A DNA stretch of 64,000 nt from Mesorhizobium sp. WSM4311 (GTDB lineage Bacteria > Pseudomonadota > Alphaproteobacteria > Rhizobiales > Rhizobiaceae), in contig NZ_NSFV01000005.1 in the NCBI RefSeq assembly GCF_002295115.1, forward strand, positions 186,001-250,000, in the 5' to 3' direction. The notes under the pieces are model-generated. The model was not told the DNA's origin and searched no databases. It saw only the letters and a program-made list of their open reading frames with translations. Shown one piece after another: positions 41,312-49,752 of this stretch. The position numbers and the translations under genes were made by a program. Every line of letters starts with the position of its first letter. Position 1 is the first letter of the stretch.

Positions 41312-42556
41312 ATGACAGGCTTTGTCGACCGCCAGCGCGCCGCGCAGTTGATGGAAGGCGCCGGCATCGGGGCGCTGGTGCTCTGCGCGCCCGAGGCCTT
41401 CCACTATGCGACCGGTGCGTGGATCGGCCCGGCGGGACTGTTCCGCCGTGCCGGTGGCGGCTTCGTGATCATCCCGGCCGGACAAGACCTGCCGATCGGT
41501 GTTGTCGTCGCCGACTTCAACGCCGCGCAGCTGCGGCTCGCCGCGCCGGAAGCAATCGTGCGGTCGCACCCGATCTGGATCGAATCCGCGCCGGTCGAGA
41601 TTGGAACGCACGGGCTCGCTTTGGCCGAACGCATCGAGGCCGGCCTTGCCTCGCTTGGCCGCGCCCCGGATTTCTCCCGCCCCGCCACTTTCGATCTCGC
41701 CGGCTCGGTGCGCCAGCTGCAGGCCTTGCTCGAGGAATTCGGACTGGAGCGCGCAACGCTCGGCATCGACCTTGACTTCGTCCCGGCCGCCGATTTCGCG
41801 GCCATCCAGGCGCTGTTGCCGCATTGCCCGATGGTCGATGGCTCGCCGGTCCTTGACAGGCTGCGGGCCGTCAAATCCCAGCGCGAGATCGATCTCCTCC
41901 AGCAAGGCATCTTTCTCTCGGAAGCCGGGCTGGAGCGCTTGCAGGTGGACGCGATGGCCGGCATGCGCCAGGCCGATCTCATCGCGCTCTACCGCAAGGG
42001 CGTCGCCGAAGCGGCAGCCGGGCTGTCGCATCCGGTCGTCACGGCGGAATATGTGACGCTGGGCGCCCGCGCCAAGGGCGCCGACGCCAGGGCCGTGGCC
42101 GGCGATCCCTTGAAATGCGACATGGTCTGCACGGTCGGCGGCTACGCTTCCGACATGTCGCGCAATTTCACCTTCGGGCCGCCTTCCGCCGACCAGGCCG
42201 AGCTGCATGCCATCGCCGAGCGCGCCTTCGAGGACGGGCTGGCGGCGCTGATCCCCGCAAACACGCTCGCTCATGTGCATCGCGTCACCACCGAGAGCCT
42301 GGCGCGGCAAGGCCTGCGCAGCTTCCGCCGCGGCCATTTCGGCCACAGCGTCGGCCAGTCGGTGTTTTCCGAGCAATGGCCGTTCATCGCGGCCGACAAT
42401 GATGTCGTCATCGAGGCCGGCATGGTGCTGGCCTTCGAAATCCCGCTCTACATGGACGGCCTCGCCAGCTTCAATCTCGAGGACCAGTTCCTGATCACGG
42501 CAGATGGGCCGATGCCGATGAACCGGCTGCCGAGGCGGCTGGAGAGGCTTGGCTAG
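41312..42556 (+). CDS. M24 family metallopeptidase (Xaa-Pro aminopeptidase/creatinase type)
   Basis: A 414-residue two-domain protein: N-terminal creatinase-like domain (1-160), then pita-bread catalytic domain. Metal ligands are recognisable: the two Asp in CDMVCTVGGYASDMSRNF, His in RRGHFGHSVGQ, Glu in VLAFEIPLYM and Glu in NLEDQFLI. It may be a dipeptidase/Xaa-Pro peptidase or a creatinase-type amidohydrolase; the metal set favours a metallopeptidase. ATG 41312 has GGAG six bases upstream. It is close to the amidase and amidohydrolase genes downstream, hinting at a shared nitrogen-compound catabolism, though it is on the other strand. Confidence 0.88.
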   Translation: MTGFVDRQRAAQLMEGAGIGALVLCAPEAFHYATGAWIGPAGLFRRAGGGFVIIPAGQDLPIGVVVADFNAAQLRLAAPEAIVRSHPIWIESAPVEIGTHGLALAERIEAGLASLGRAPDFSRPATFDLAGSVRQLQALLEEFGLERATLGIDLDFVPAADFAAIQALLPHCPMVDGSPVLDRLRAVKSQREIDLLQQGIFLSEAGLERLQVDAMAGMRQADLIALYRKGVAEAAAGLSHPVVTAEYVTLGARAKGADARAVAGDPLKCDMVCTVGGYASDMSRNFTFGPPSADQAELHAIAERAFEDGLAALIPANTLAHVHRVTTESLARQGLRSFRRGHFGHSVGQSVFSEQWPFIAADNDVVIEAGMVLAFEIPLYMDGLASFNLEDQFLITADGPMPMNRLPRRLERLG

Positions 42557-42597
42557 CGGGAGGCTTCACTCCGGAGATTGGCCGAGCCCCTCCACGT

Positions 42598-42680
42598 TTG
42601 TCATCCACGGACGGAGCAGTCGCGTGGCGGCGTCGCGGAGACCCGAGGATCCATATGCCGCGACCTTGATCGAATAGTGC
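42598..42680. repeat. Intergenic palindromic repeat, family A (copy 5)
   Basis: This copy matches the one after dnaE2: gtcatccacgg-a-cggagcag at the start and ggatccat-atgccgcgac at the end, continuing into cgaatagtgc (cgaagagtgc in the other copy). It lies between the convergent M24 peptidase and amidase genes, where its hairpin may end both transcripts. Confidence 0.75.
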
Positions 42681-42709
42681 AGCGCCGCTGCACAACCCTT
42701 GCCGGCTAA

Positions 42710-44146
42710 CTAAGCGCTCACCTGCGGCCGCGGATCCCTCCACGGCATCTCCTGCTCCAGCTGCGCCGAAGCCGCCAGCACGGTCGCCTCGTCGCCATAG
42801 CGGCCGACCAGCTGCACGCCGATCGGCGCGCCGCCTTTCGACCAGCCCAGCGGCAGCGAGATCGCCGGCTGGCCTGAAATGTTGAAGGGGAAGGCAAACA
42901 CCGCGTCCGTCCATTTGGCGTTGTAACGGTCGATGTCCGTCTCCGACATGTCGTAATAGCCGAAGGGACGCGGCAGCTGCGTCAGCGTCGGCGTGATGAA
43001 GAGGTCGTAGGCATCGAGATCACCGACAATGTCGCGGCCGATCTGCCTCAGCTGCTCGACATCGGAGATGTGCCTGACACCGTTGGTGGCGCGGCCGCGC
43101 GTGATGATCGCCCAGGTCACGGCCTCGACGTCGTCAGGCGTCACCGGCCGGCCGATCACCGTTTCAAGATAGTCGAAGGTCGCCGCCGTCTGCACGCAGG
43201 TCATGTTGGTGTAGGTCGCCCAGACGCCGTTGGCATCGAGCGGCATGTCGTGCTCCTCGACATGGTGCCCCAGCCGTTCGAGCGTTATCACCGTCGCCAG
43301 CACCGCCGCCTTGACCTCCGGATCGATGGCTGTGCCGTTGGGCGGCGTGACGGTGAAGCCGATGCGCAGCGTCTTCGGCGCCTGCGCCGACAGGCTGAGC
43401 CACGAGGCATCGGGAACCGGCGGCGTATAGGGGTCGCCCGGCAGCGCGCCGGCGACGGCATCGAGATAGGCCGCGGTATCGCGCACCGAGCGCGAACAGC
43501 AGAGAAAATAGGCGCCGCCATACCAGTAGTCGCCGAACGGCGCGAGGCTGACGCGGCCGCGCGACGGTTTCAGGCCGACAATGCCGCAGCAAGAGGCTGG
43601 AATGCGGATCGAACCGGCGCCGTCGCTGGCTTCGGCGATCGGCACCATGCGCGACGCGACGGCCGCGGCCGCGCCGCCGCTCGAGCCGCCGGGCGTGATG
43701 CCTTCCTTCCACGGATTCTTCGTCACGCCGTAGAGCTTCGGCTCGGTCGTGATCGACCAGCCGTTCTCCGGCGCGTTCGACTTGCCGACCAGCACCAGTC
43801 CCGCCGCCTTCATGCGGCGAACCACTTCGGTGTCGGAGTCGGCGACGACGTCCTTCAGATAGAAACAGGAATTGGTGTTCGGCGCGCCGGTCCAGGACGA
43901 GGCCAGCTCCTTGAGCAGGAACGGCACGCCGGCGAAGGGCGCGGACCTGTCGACCGTCTGCGCCTGCGTCCGCGCCATGTCGTAGAGGCGATGGACGACC
44001 GCGTTCAGCGCCGGATTGAGCCGCTCGACCAGCGTGATCGCCGCCTCGACCAGTTCGGCCGGCGAAACCTGGCCGCCGCGCACCAGCCCGGCCAGATCGA
44101 GCGCATCGGAGTCCGCGTAGGTTTTCAAAAGACTGTCGGTGACCAT
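42710..44146 (-). CDS. Amidase signature family hydrolase
   Basis: A 478-residue amidase. The Ser-cisSer-Lys triad is K79 (GVPFLLKE), S155 (in TPGGSSGGAAAAVA) and S179 (in SDGAGSIRIPAS). AGLVLVGKSNAPENGWS and the C-terminal FPFNISGQPAISLPLGWSKGGAPIGVQLVG are typical. It hydrolyses a C-N amide bond; substrate unknown. ATG 44146 is preferred (GGGAGAG four bases upstream) over ATG 44167. It lies 183 bases downstream of the Gfo/Idh/MocA gene on the same strand, in the cluster with the ABC importer. Confidence 0.92.
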   Translation of the reverse strand: MVTDSLLKTYADSDALDLAGLVRGGQVSPAELVEAAITLVERLNPALNAVVHRLYDMARTQAQTVDRSAPFAGVPFLLKELASSWTGAPNTNSCFYLKDVVADSDTEVVRRMKAAGLVLVGKSNAPENGWSITTEPKLYGVTKNPWKEGITPGGSSGGAAAAVASRMVPIAEASDGAGSIRIPASCCGIVGLKPSRGRVSLAPFGDYWYGGAYFLCCSRSVRDTAAYLDAVAGALPGDPYTPPVPDASWLSLSAQAPKTLRIGFTVTPPNGTAIDPEVKAAVLATVITLERLGHHVEEHDMPLDANGVWATYTNMTCVQTAATFDYLETVIGRPVTPDDVEAVTWAIITRGRATNGVRHISDVEQLRQIGRDIVGDLDAYDLFITPTLTQLPRPFGYYDMSETDIDRYNAKWTDAVFAFPFNISGQPAISLPLGWSKGGAPIGVQLVGRYGDEATVLAASAQLEQEMPWRDPRPQVSA

Positions 44147-44329
44147 TTCTCTCTCCCAAATTTGCATGCCTCGGCACCTCGCTTAGGAATGCGCGAGCTG
44201 TCGTTACCGGCCAACTGCAAATGTAAGCTCCGCCCCGCCTGCCGGCGCCTTCTCCCCGTATAGTGACCGGGAGAAAGATGAAAATCCTGCGCTGCCGGTG
44301 CCGCCTCCAGCGCCAGCAGCCGGATTGCG

Positions 44330-45418
44330 TCAGGCCAGCTCGACCGTCCGTCCCAGCGCAATGCTCTGTTCGGCGGCGAGCACGATGCGCAGGCTGTTGA
44401 CCGCCGCGTCCATCTGCTCGGTCAGATCGAGGTCCTCGCGGATGGCGCGCAGGAAGAAGGCCTGCTCGCGGTCGCACAGCTCCTGGTGGCCGGGCTCGTC
44501 CTCCATGCTGACGATCTCATCGCGCTTGGAAAAGTTCTTGTCGCCGTCGACTTGGGCGTAATGGATCTTCAGCGCATCGGTCTTGGTGTGGCGGTCGATG
44601 TCGGCCGAGTTCGACACTTCGGCGTCCGAGGCGGTGCTGGCAGCCTGGCCGGCGACGATCGACACGGCGCCCTTCGGACCCACCACGTCCTTCACGAAAT
44701 AGGCCGTCTCGCTCATCATCGGGCCCCAGCCGGCCTCATACCAGCCGACCGAGCCGTCATCGAAGGTGACGTGCAGATGGCCGTAATTCTGCTTGTCGGC
44801 CTCCGCCCACAATTTGGCGCCGATGCCGTGCACGCGCACCGGCTTGGCGCCGGTCAGCTGGCACATGACGTCGACATAGTGCACGCCGCAATCGACGATC
44901 GGGATCAGCGAATCGATCAGGTTCTTGTGCCAGTGCCAGGCGCTGCCGCTGCTCTGCTGGTTGAGGTTGAGGCGCATCACCAGCGGCTTGCCCAGCGTCT
45001 TGCCGACCTCGATGAATTTGATCCAGGACGGGTGGACGCGCAGGATGTAGCCGAGCACCAGCTTGCGGTTCTTGGCGCGCGCCGCCGCCACGACCTTCTC
45101 GGCATCCTCGATGTTGGTGGCGAGTGGCTTTTCCATGAACACATGGCAATTGGCCGCGATCGCCTTCAGCGCATATTCGGCATGGGTGTTCGGCCAGCTG
45201 TTGATCGAAACGGCGTCCGGCTTCGTCTCCTTCAGCGCCTGGTCGAAATCCTCGTAGAGCGGATAGCCGGCTAATTCGGCCGGTATCTTGCTGTTGCTCT
45301 TGATCGAGCGGCTCATGATGCCGACGATCTGAAAACCCTCGGAGCGGTGATAGGCGCTGGCGTGCGACGCACCCATATTGCCGAGACCCACCACCAGCAC
45401 TTTTACCTTGTCGGCCAC
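44330..45418 (-). CDS. Gfo/Idh/MocA family NAD(P)-dependent oxidoreductase
   Basis: A roughly 362-residue dehydrogenase. Its N-terminal Rossmann fold begins with KVLVVGLGNMGASHASAYH, and it carries the family EKPLATN motif and the C-terminal substrate domain (LIPIVDCGVHYVDVMCQLTGAKP, with His as general acid/base). These enzymes oxidise sugars, inositols or related polyols; some act on other alcohols. A GTG at 45418 follows GGGAGG by about five bases; a GTG two codons upstream is an alternative. It is encoded 76 bases downstream of the substrate-binding-protein gene and likely cotranscribed with the importer. Confidence 0.93.
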   Translation of the reverse strand: MADKVKVLVVGLGNMGASHASAYHRSEGFQIVGIMSRSIKSNSKIPAELAGYPLYEDFDQALKETKPDAVSINSWPNTHAEYALKAIAANCHVFMEKPLATNIEDAEKVVAAARAKNRKLVLGYILRVHPSWIKFIEVGKTLGKPLVMRLNLNQQSSGSAWHWHKNLIDSLIPIVDCGVHYVDVMCQLTGAKPVRVHGIGAKLWAEADKQNYGHLHVTFDDGSVGWYEAGWGPMMSETAYFVKDVVGPKGAVSIVAGQAASTASDAEVSNSADIDRHTKTDALKIHYAQVDGDKNFSKRDEIVSMEDEPGHQELCDREQAFFLRAIREDLDLTEQMDAAVNSLRIVLAAEQSIALGRTVELA

Positions 45419-45494
45419 CGCCACCTCCCACGCTTTTCTTCAATGGATTGTGGGCGGCAACCCTGTCGCCGCCCGGTTCTGTCGCCGGCAGTCC

Positions 45495-46658
45495 CTACTT
45501 GACGGCCGAATCGAACAGATGCGCCTTGATCTTCTCGACATCGAGCGCGGCAAAGCCTTCCGACAATTTGACGCCGTCGGCATCGGCCTTGACCTTGGCC
45601 TTGTCGAAATCGTTGGCCGCCGGGATCAAGTCGTTGGTGCAGACATCCTCGGCCTTCACCGGATTGGTGATCTGGCCGATCTTGTGGATCTCGTCGAAGA
45701 AGCCCTGCCAGCTCGCCATGTCGTGCGAGCCCCAGCCGCCGCGCTTGTCCATGTCGCCGCGGAAGACGTTGATCTGCTGCAGGATCGAGGTGGTGCCGAG
45801 CTCCGGCCCGAGATTCTTGGCCAGCGTCGGGAACTGCTCGAACACCGCTTCGACCGCCGCGCGCGGATTCTGGTAGCCGAATTCGAGTCCCATCGCCCAG
45901 CCGCGCAGGTATTTTTCCAGGAAGGCCTTCTTGTCGGGGTCCTCAAGGTCGGCGCTGCGCACGACAAAAGTGTTGGCCGGCAGCTTGGAGTTTTTCACGC
46001 CGAGCCAGTATTCGAAGTCGAGGCCCTTGGCGATCCATTCGGCGCGCAGCCCCTCCCACGACAGGGCAGCATCTCCCTGGCCGCCGGCAAGCGCGGTGCC
46101 CCAGGTCGGCCAGCCGGCCTCGACATACTTTACTTTCTTGATGTCGACGCCTTGCGCGGCGAGCAGCGGATCGGTGATCGACTGCCAGGCGGCCGAGCCG
46201 AGCAGGATGGTCTTGCCTTCGAGCTTCTTCAGATCGTTCGATCCCTCGCCCTTGCGGAAGGCGATGCTGAACGTGTCGCGCGCGCCCATATGGAACACCG
46301 ATTTCAGCTTCATGCCGTTCTGGATGGCGAAGGAGAACACGCCGGGCGAGGGGAAGCCCATATCGGCCTGGCCGACATCGACGAACTTGACCGTCGCCGT
46401 GCCGTCCGAGGGCCCCGGCTGCATGTCGGTGTCGAGCCCGTCGAAATAGCCGGCCTTCTTGGCTGCCCAATAGGGATAGTCGTCGAGCACTTCGAGCGTG
46501 CCGCGCGGCGAGATCCAGGTGAACTTGCCATAGGCCTCGGCCCTTGCCTTGAAACCGGTGGCGCCGAGCGCGGTTGCCGTCACCAAGCCGGCGCCGGTGA
46601 CCTGCAGGAAATAGCGGCGGCTGATGCCCGGGTGGTTCGTCGAATGGTCTTTGGTCAT
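45495..46658 (-). CDS. ABC transporter substrate-binding protein (NrtA/TauA-like, Tat signal)
   Basis: A 387-residue periplasmic protein. It starts with a twin-arginine signal (ISRRYFLQVTGAGLVTATALGATGFKARAEA), then the NMT1/TauA-like two-lobed fold. The PYWAAKKAGYF-like segment, VGQADMGFPSPGVFSFAIQNG and WQSITDPLLAAQGVDIKKV are typical of nitrate/taurine/aliphatic-sulfonate/pyrimidine-precursor importers. Its ligand is unknown. ATG 46658 has AGGGGA upstream. It forms a unit with the permease (46729-47571) and ATPase (47568-48401) further upstream. Confidence 0.93.
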   Translation of the reverse strand: MTKDHSTNHPGISRRYFLQVTGAGLVTATALGATGFKARAEAYGKFTWISPRGTLEVLDDYPYWAAKKAGYFDGLDTDMQPGPSDGTATVKFVDVGQADMGFPSPGVFSFAIQNGMKLKSVFHMGARDTFSIAFRKGEGSNDLKKLEGKTILLGSAAWQSITDPLLAAQGVDIKKVKYVEAGWPTWGTALAGGQGDAALSWEGLRAEWIAKGLDFEYWLGVKNSKLPANTFVVRSADLEDPDKKAFLEKYLRGWAMGLEFGYQNPRAAVEAVFEQFPTLAKNLGPELGTTSILQQINVFRGDMDKRGGWGSHDMASWQGFFDEIHKIGQITNPVKAEDVCTNDLIPAANDFDKAKVKADADGVKLSEGFAALDVEKIKAHLFDSAVK

Positions 46659-46728
46659 GGCATTCCCCTTTTTGTTTGACGTCGGTCTGCCGCCCGCCTC
46701 CCGGGCGTCTTGCTTCAAATCCTTGTCT

Positions 46729-47571
46729 TCAAGCCTCCCAGCTCGCCCATTTCTTGCCGATGAGGAAGAACAGCACGTAGATCAGGATGCCGAGTGTCGA
46801 CAGGATCAGCACCACGGCGAAGAATTGCGGCATCTGGATCATCGACGAATAGGTGGTCAGCCGGTTGCCGAGGCCGAAGCCGCCGCCGACCATCTCGGCG
46901 CCGACGGCGGTGAGCAGGCCGAAAATGGCGCCGATCATCAGCCCGACCAGGATCATCGGCAGCGCCATCGGCGCGCGGATCTTCCAGAAGATCTGCAAGG
47001 TGCTGGCGCCGTAGGAGCGGGCGAGCGCGATCTTGGCGCTGTCGACGCGGCGAAAGCCGGTGGCGGCATTGATCATCACCATCGGCCCGGCGGCCAGCGC
47101 CACCGCGATGATGCGCGGCGTGTAGCCGAAGCCGAAGCGCAGGATGAGCAGCGGCACCAGCGCCAGCATCGGCGTGGTGACCAGCAGCAATATGTAGGGC
47201 GCGACGATCTTTTCGGCGAAGGGGAACTGGGTGATGACGGCGGCCAGCACCAGCCCGACGACGGCGCCGATGGCAAAGCCGGAGACCAGCTCGACCAGCG
47301 TGTAGCCGAGATGCGGCGCGATCAGCGGGAACTCGTCGAACAGCGCATAGGCGATCGAGCTCGGCGGCGGCATGATGTAGAGCGGCACATGGAACAGCCG
47401 CAGCGCCAGTTCGATGCCGCCGATGATGACCACGGCGACGGCGATGATGGCCGCCACCTCCTTGCCCGACTTGACGCCGGGGCCGCTGGCGAACGCCGAC
47501 AGATTGGTCAGGCTGACCTCCTGGCCATCGCCTGATTTGGATTTGGAGAATTCCGGGATGGCGTCACTCAC
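46729..47571 (-). CDS. ABC transporter permease (SsuC/TauC-like)
   Basis: A 280-residue inner-membrane protein with about six helices and the EAA-type cytoplasmic loop SYGASTLQIFWKIRAPMALPMILVGLMIG. The N-terminal 30 residues are soluble. The GTG start (47571-47569) overlaps the ATPase stop (GTGA, 4 bases), so translation is coupled to it. Together with the ATPase and Tat-exported binding protein it makes a complete importer of the nitrate/sulfonate/taurine class. Confidence 0.94.
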   Translation of the reverse strand: MSDAIPEFSKSKSGDGQEVSLTNLSAFASGPGVKSGKEVAAIIAVAVVIIGGIELALRLFHVPLYIMPPPSSIAYALFDEFPLIAPHLGYTLVELVSGFAIGAVVGLVLAAVITQFPFAEKIVAPYILLLVTTPMLALVPLLILRFGFGYTPRIIAVALAAGPMVMINAATGFRRVDSAKIALARSYGASTLQIFWKIRAPMALPMILVGLMIGAIFGLLTAVGAEMVGGGFGLGNRLTTYSSMIQMPQFFAVVLILSTLGILIYVLFFLIGKKWASWEA

Positions 47572-48401
47572 GGCCGGATCCTCACGATCTCGGCGCTGGC
47601 GCGCTCCTGTTCCGGCGCCTTCGGCCTGGCGCGCTCGCCGACAATGTCCATCTTGATCCGGTTGGTGAGGTCGAAGACTTCCTTGGTCGCCATGATCTCC
47701 AGCGAGCGCGGCCGCGCGAACGGCACGCGATACTCCTTGGCGACCTTGCCCGGCCGGGCGCTCAGCACCACCACGCGGTCCGACAGAAAGATCGCTTCCT
47801 CGATGCTGTGGGTGATGAAGACGATGGTGGTCTTGGTGTCGAGCCAGATCTCCTCGACCAGCCGGTTCATCTCCTCGCGGGTGAAACTGTCGAGCGCGCC
47901 GAACGGCTCGTCCATCAACAGCACCGAGGGCTTCAGCGCCAGCGCCCGCACGATCGCCGCGCGCTGCTGCATGCCGCCCGAAAGCTCACGCGGGAACTTG
48001 CCGCCGAAGCCGTCGAGGCCGACGCGGTTCAGCAGATGCGCGATCCAGGCGCGGTCCGGCTTCTCGCCCTTGATCTCGAAGGGAAAGCGGATGTTGGCGT
48101 CGAGATTGCGCCAGGGCAAAAGGTTGGCTTCCTGGAAGACGATGCCGATATCGGGATGCGGGCCGGTGATCTTTACGCCGTCGAGCCGGATCTCGCCGCT
48201 GGTCAGGCGGTGCAGGCCCGACATCGACCACAAGAGCGTGGTCTTGCCGCAGCCGGACGGGCCGACGATCGAGACGATTTCATTGGCTCTGACATCGAGG
48301 CTGCAGCGGTCCAGCGCCAAGAGGTCGCCTGACGCCGTATGATAGATCTTGGTCGCTGCCTGCACGCCAAGCTTCGGCGTTGTTGTCTCGCCCGCGTTCA
48401 T
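47568..48401 (-). CDS. ABC transporter ATP-binding protein (SsuB/TauB-like)
   Basis: A 277-residue ATPase. Walker A is GPSGCGKTTLL, the Q-loop FQEANLLPW, signature LSGGMQQRAAIVRAL, Walker B VLLMDEPFGALD, and H-switch ITHSIEEA. ATG 48401 is preferred (GAGGGG four bases upstream) over a start 45 bases upstream. It is first in the leftward importer operon, which is divergent from rpiR, with a 305-base gap between starts containing a candidate RpiR site at 48559-48581. The remainder of that gap is AT-rich with no other recognised signal. Confidence 0.95.
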   Translation of the reverse strand: MNAGETTTPKLGVQAATKIYHTASGDLLALDRCSLDVRANEIVSIVGPSGCGKTTLLWSMSGLHRLTSGEIRLDGVKITGPHPDIGIVFQEANLLPWRNLDANIRFPFEIKGEKPDRAWIAHLLNRVGLDGFGGKFPRELSGGMQQRAAIVRALALKPSVLLMDEPFGALDSFTREEMNRLVEEIWLDTKTTIVFITHSIEEAIFLSDRVVVLSARPGKVAKEYRVPFARPRSLEIMATKEVFDLTNRIKMDIVGERARPKAPEQERASAEIVRIRP

Positions 48402-48558
48402 CCGCCCCTCGGAGATTGCGTGATGATCCAGTAGGTCATCTGCCAAAAATCAGTCTGTAACTATCCTACTTTGCTGTCAAGCGCTCGCGGTGGTAACCGT
48501 ATCATGAAATTTCCGCTATTCGCCTAATATATTGTTTTTGCCCAGTTTTCTCGGCCTT

Positions 48559-48581
48559 GAAATTCGTGTTGCTTTCCTACA
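48559..48581 (+). promoter_or_regulatory. Candidate RpiR operator (site 1)
   Basis: The 23-bp sequence gaaattcgtgttgctttcctaca is split here as gaaattcgtgttg plus ctttcctaca. It matches site 2 at 53657-53679 in 20 of 23 positions, and both lie between divergent genes of the same putative catabolic cluster. It sits 126 bases upstream of the rpiR start. Assignment to RpiR is inferred from location and repetition, not shown. Confidence 0.6.
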
Positions 48582-48706
48582 TACTCTGAAAAGGAAACGC
48601 GAGCTTATCGCCAGGCACGCAACGGTTGCAGCGCGGCCGGGCGCATGGAACGACGGCGTGCAAACATGGTAAGAGTCAGGTCGAAACGCCAGGGAAGACC
48701 GACTTC

Positions 48707-49648
48707 ATGACCGAAGCTGACAGCCAGCAAGAGCCTGTTGCAAGCCACGAGCCGGAGGGACGCGACATCAGGCGCATCCCCGACATCATCTCGCTGGTCA
48801 AGGATTCCTACGCGGAGTTGAGCCCGGCGGAGCGCCGCGTCGCCGATGTCGTGCTCGACGATGTCAAATACGCCGTCGACGCCTCCAATGCGGCGATTGC
48901 CGAACGCGCCGGCGTCAGCGAACCGACCGTGACCCGCTTCTGCCGCGCCATCGGCTGCGAGGGTGTGCGCGATTTCAAGCTGAAGCTGGCGCAAAGCCTC
49001 GTCGTCGGCGCGCTCTATCTGGCCAAGCCGCCGGCCATCAGCAACGACAATGGCATGCCGTTCTGGAACGCCGTCTTCGGCGAAGCGCGCCGGGCGCTGC
49101 AGGAGGCTGAACGCCAGCTCGATCCGGGCGAGCTGCAGAAGGCGGCGGAGCTCATCGCCAAGGCCCGCCAGGTCACCGTTTTCGGCCTCGGCGGCAGTTC
49201 CTCGGCGCTGGCGCAGGAGACGCAGTACCGGCTGTTTCGCTACGGCATCACCGTCAGCGCCCAGTGCGATCCCTATCTGATGCGCATGACCGCCTCGACG
49301 CTGAAGCCGGGCGACCTGGTGATCGCCATTTCGGCGACCGGGCGCACGCGCGAGGTGATCGAGGCCGTCGAGCTCGCCAAGCATTACCGCGCCAACGCCA
49401 TCGCCGTGACCGCGCCCGACACCGATCTGGCCCGCGCCTGCGATGTCCGGCTTACGGTGGCGGTGCCCGAATATCCCGACACGCTGAAGCCGACCGCTTC
49501 GCGCTTCGCCTTCCTGGCGGCGATCGACCTCTTGGCCGTGGCCTGCGCCTACAAGCTCGACGGCTCGGCGCGCGAGACGGTGCGCCGCATCAAATACAAC
49601 GCTCAGATCCACCGCACCGGCAAGGAGATGGAGCCGCTCGGAGACTAG
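48707..49648 (+). CDS. MurR/RpiR family transcriptional regulator
   Basis: A 313-residue regulator: N-terminal HTH_6 domain (about 20-95, with AELSPAERRVADVVL and IAERAGVSEPTVTRFCRAIGCEGVRDFKLKLAQ) and a C-terminal SIS domain (about 130-290) that usually binds a phosphosugar (VTVFGLGGSSSALAQETQYRLFRYG, LVIAISATGRTREVIEAVELAK). ATG 48707 gives a short, charged N-terminus; the upstream open frame has no support. It is divergent from the ABC operon and 104 bases upstream of the flavin monooxygenase, and is the natural candidate regulator of the 42.7-54.2 kb cluster. Confidence 0.95.
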   Translation: MTEADSQQEPVASHEPEGRDIRRIPDIISLVKDSYAELSPAERRVADVVLDDVKYAVDASNAAIAERAGVSEPTVTRFCRAIGCEGVRDFKLKLAQSLVVGALYLAKPPAISNDNGMPFWNAVFGEARRALQEAERQLDPGELQKAAELIAKARQVTVFGLGGSSSALAQETQYRLFRYGITVSAQCDPYLMRMTASTLKPGDLVIAISATGRTREVIEAVELAKHYRANAIAVTAPDTDLARACDVRLTVAVPEYPDTLKPTASRFAFLAAIDLLAVACAYKLDGSARETVRRIKYNAQIHRTGKEMEPLGD

Positions 49649-49651
49649 CTC

Positions 49652-49677
49652 CCTTCTCCCCGTTCACGGGGAGAAGG
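49652..49677. repeat. Palindromic hairpin after rpiR
   Basis: Perfect 11-bp arms, ccttctccccg and cggggagaagg, with a loop ttca, follow the rpiR stop by three bases. A T-run is absent, so this is more likely a REP-type element (similar fragments at 4588-4612 and 44249-44275) than a classical terminator, though it may slow RNA polymerase. Confidence 0.65.
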
Positions 49678-49752
49678 TGCCGGCAGGCGGATGAGGGGCA
49701 GCGCCGGCTTCGACGTCCCATTCAGGTAAGGCACACGCAGGAAGAGGAACAC

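Noticed and set aside
48402..48706. A second regulator gene or small RNA in the gap between the ABC operon and rpiR
   Set aside because: No convincing reading frame, hairpin or T-run was found; only the candidate operator and AT-rich promoter-like sequence are visible.
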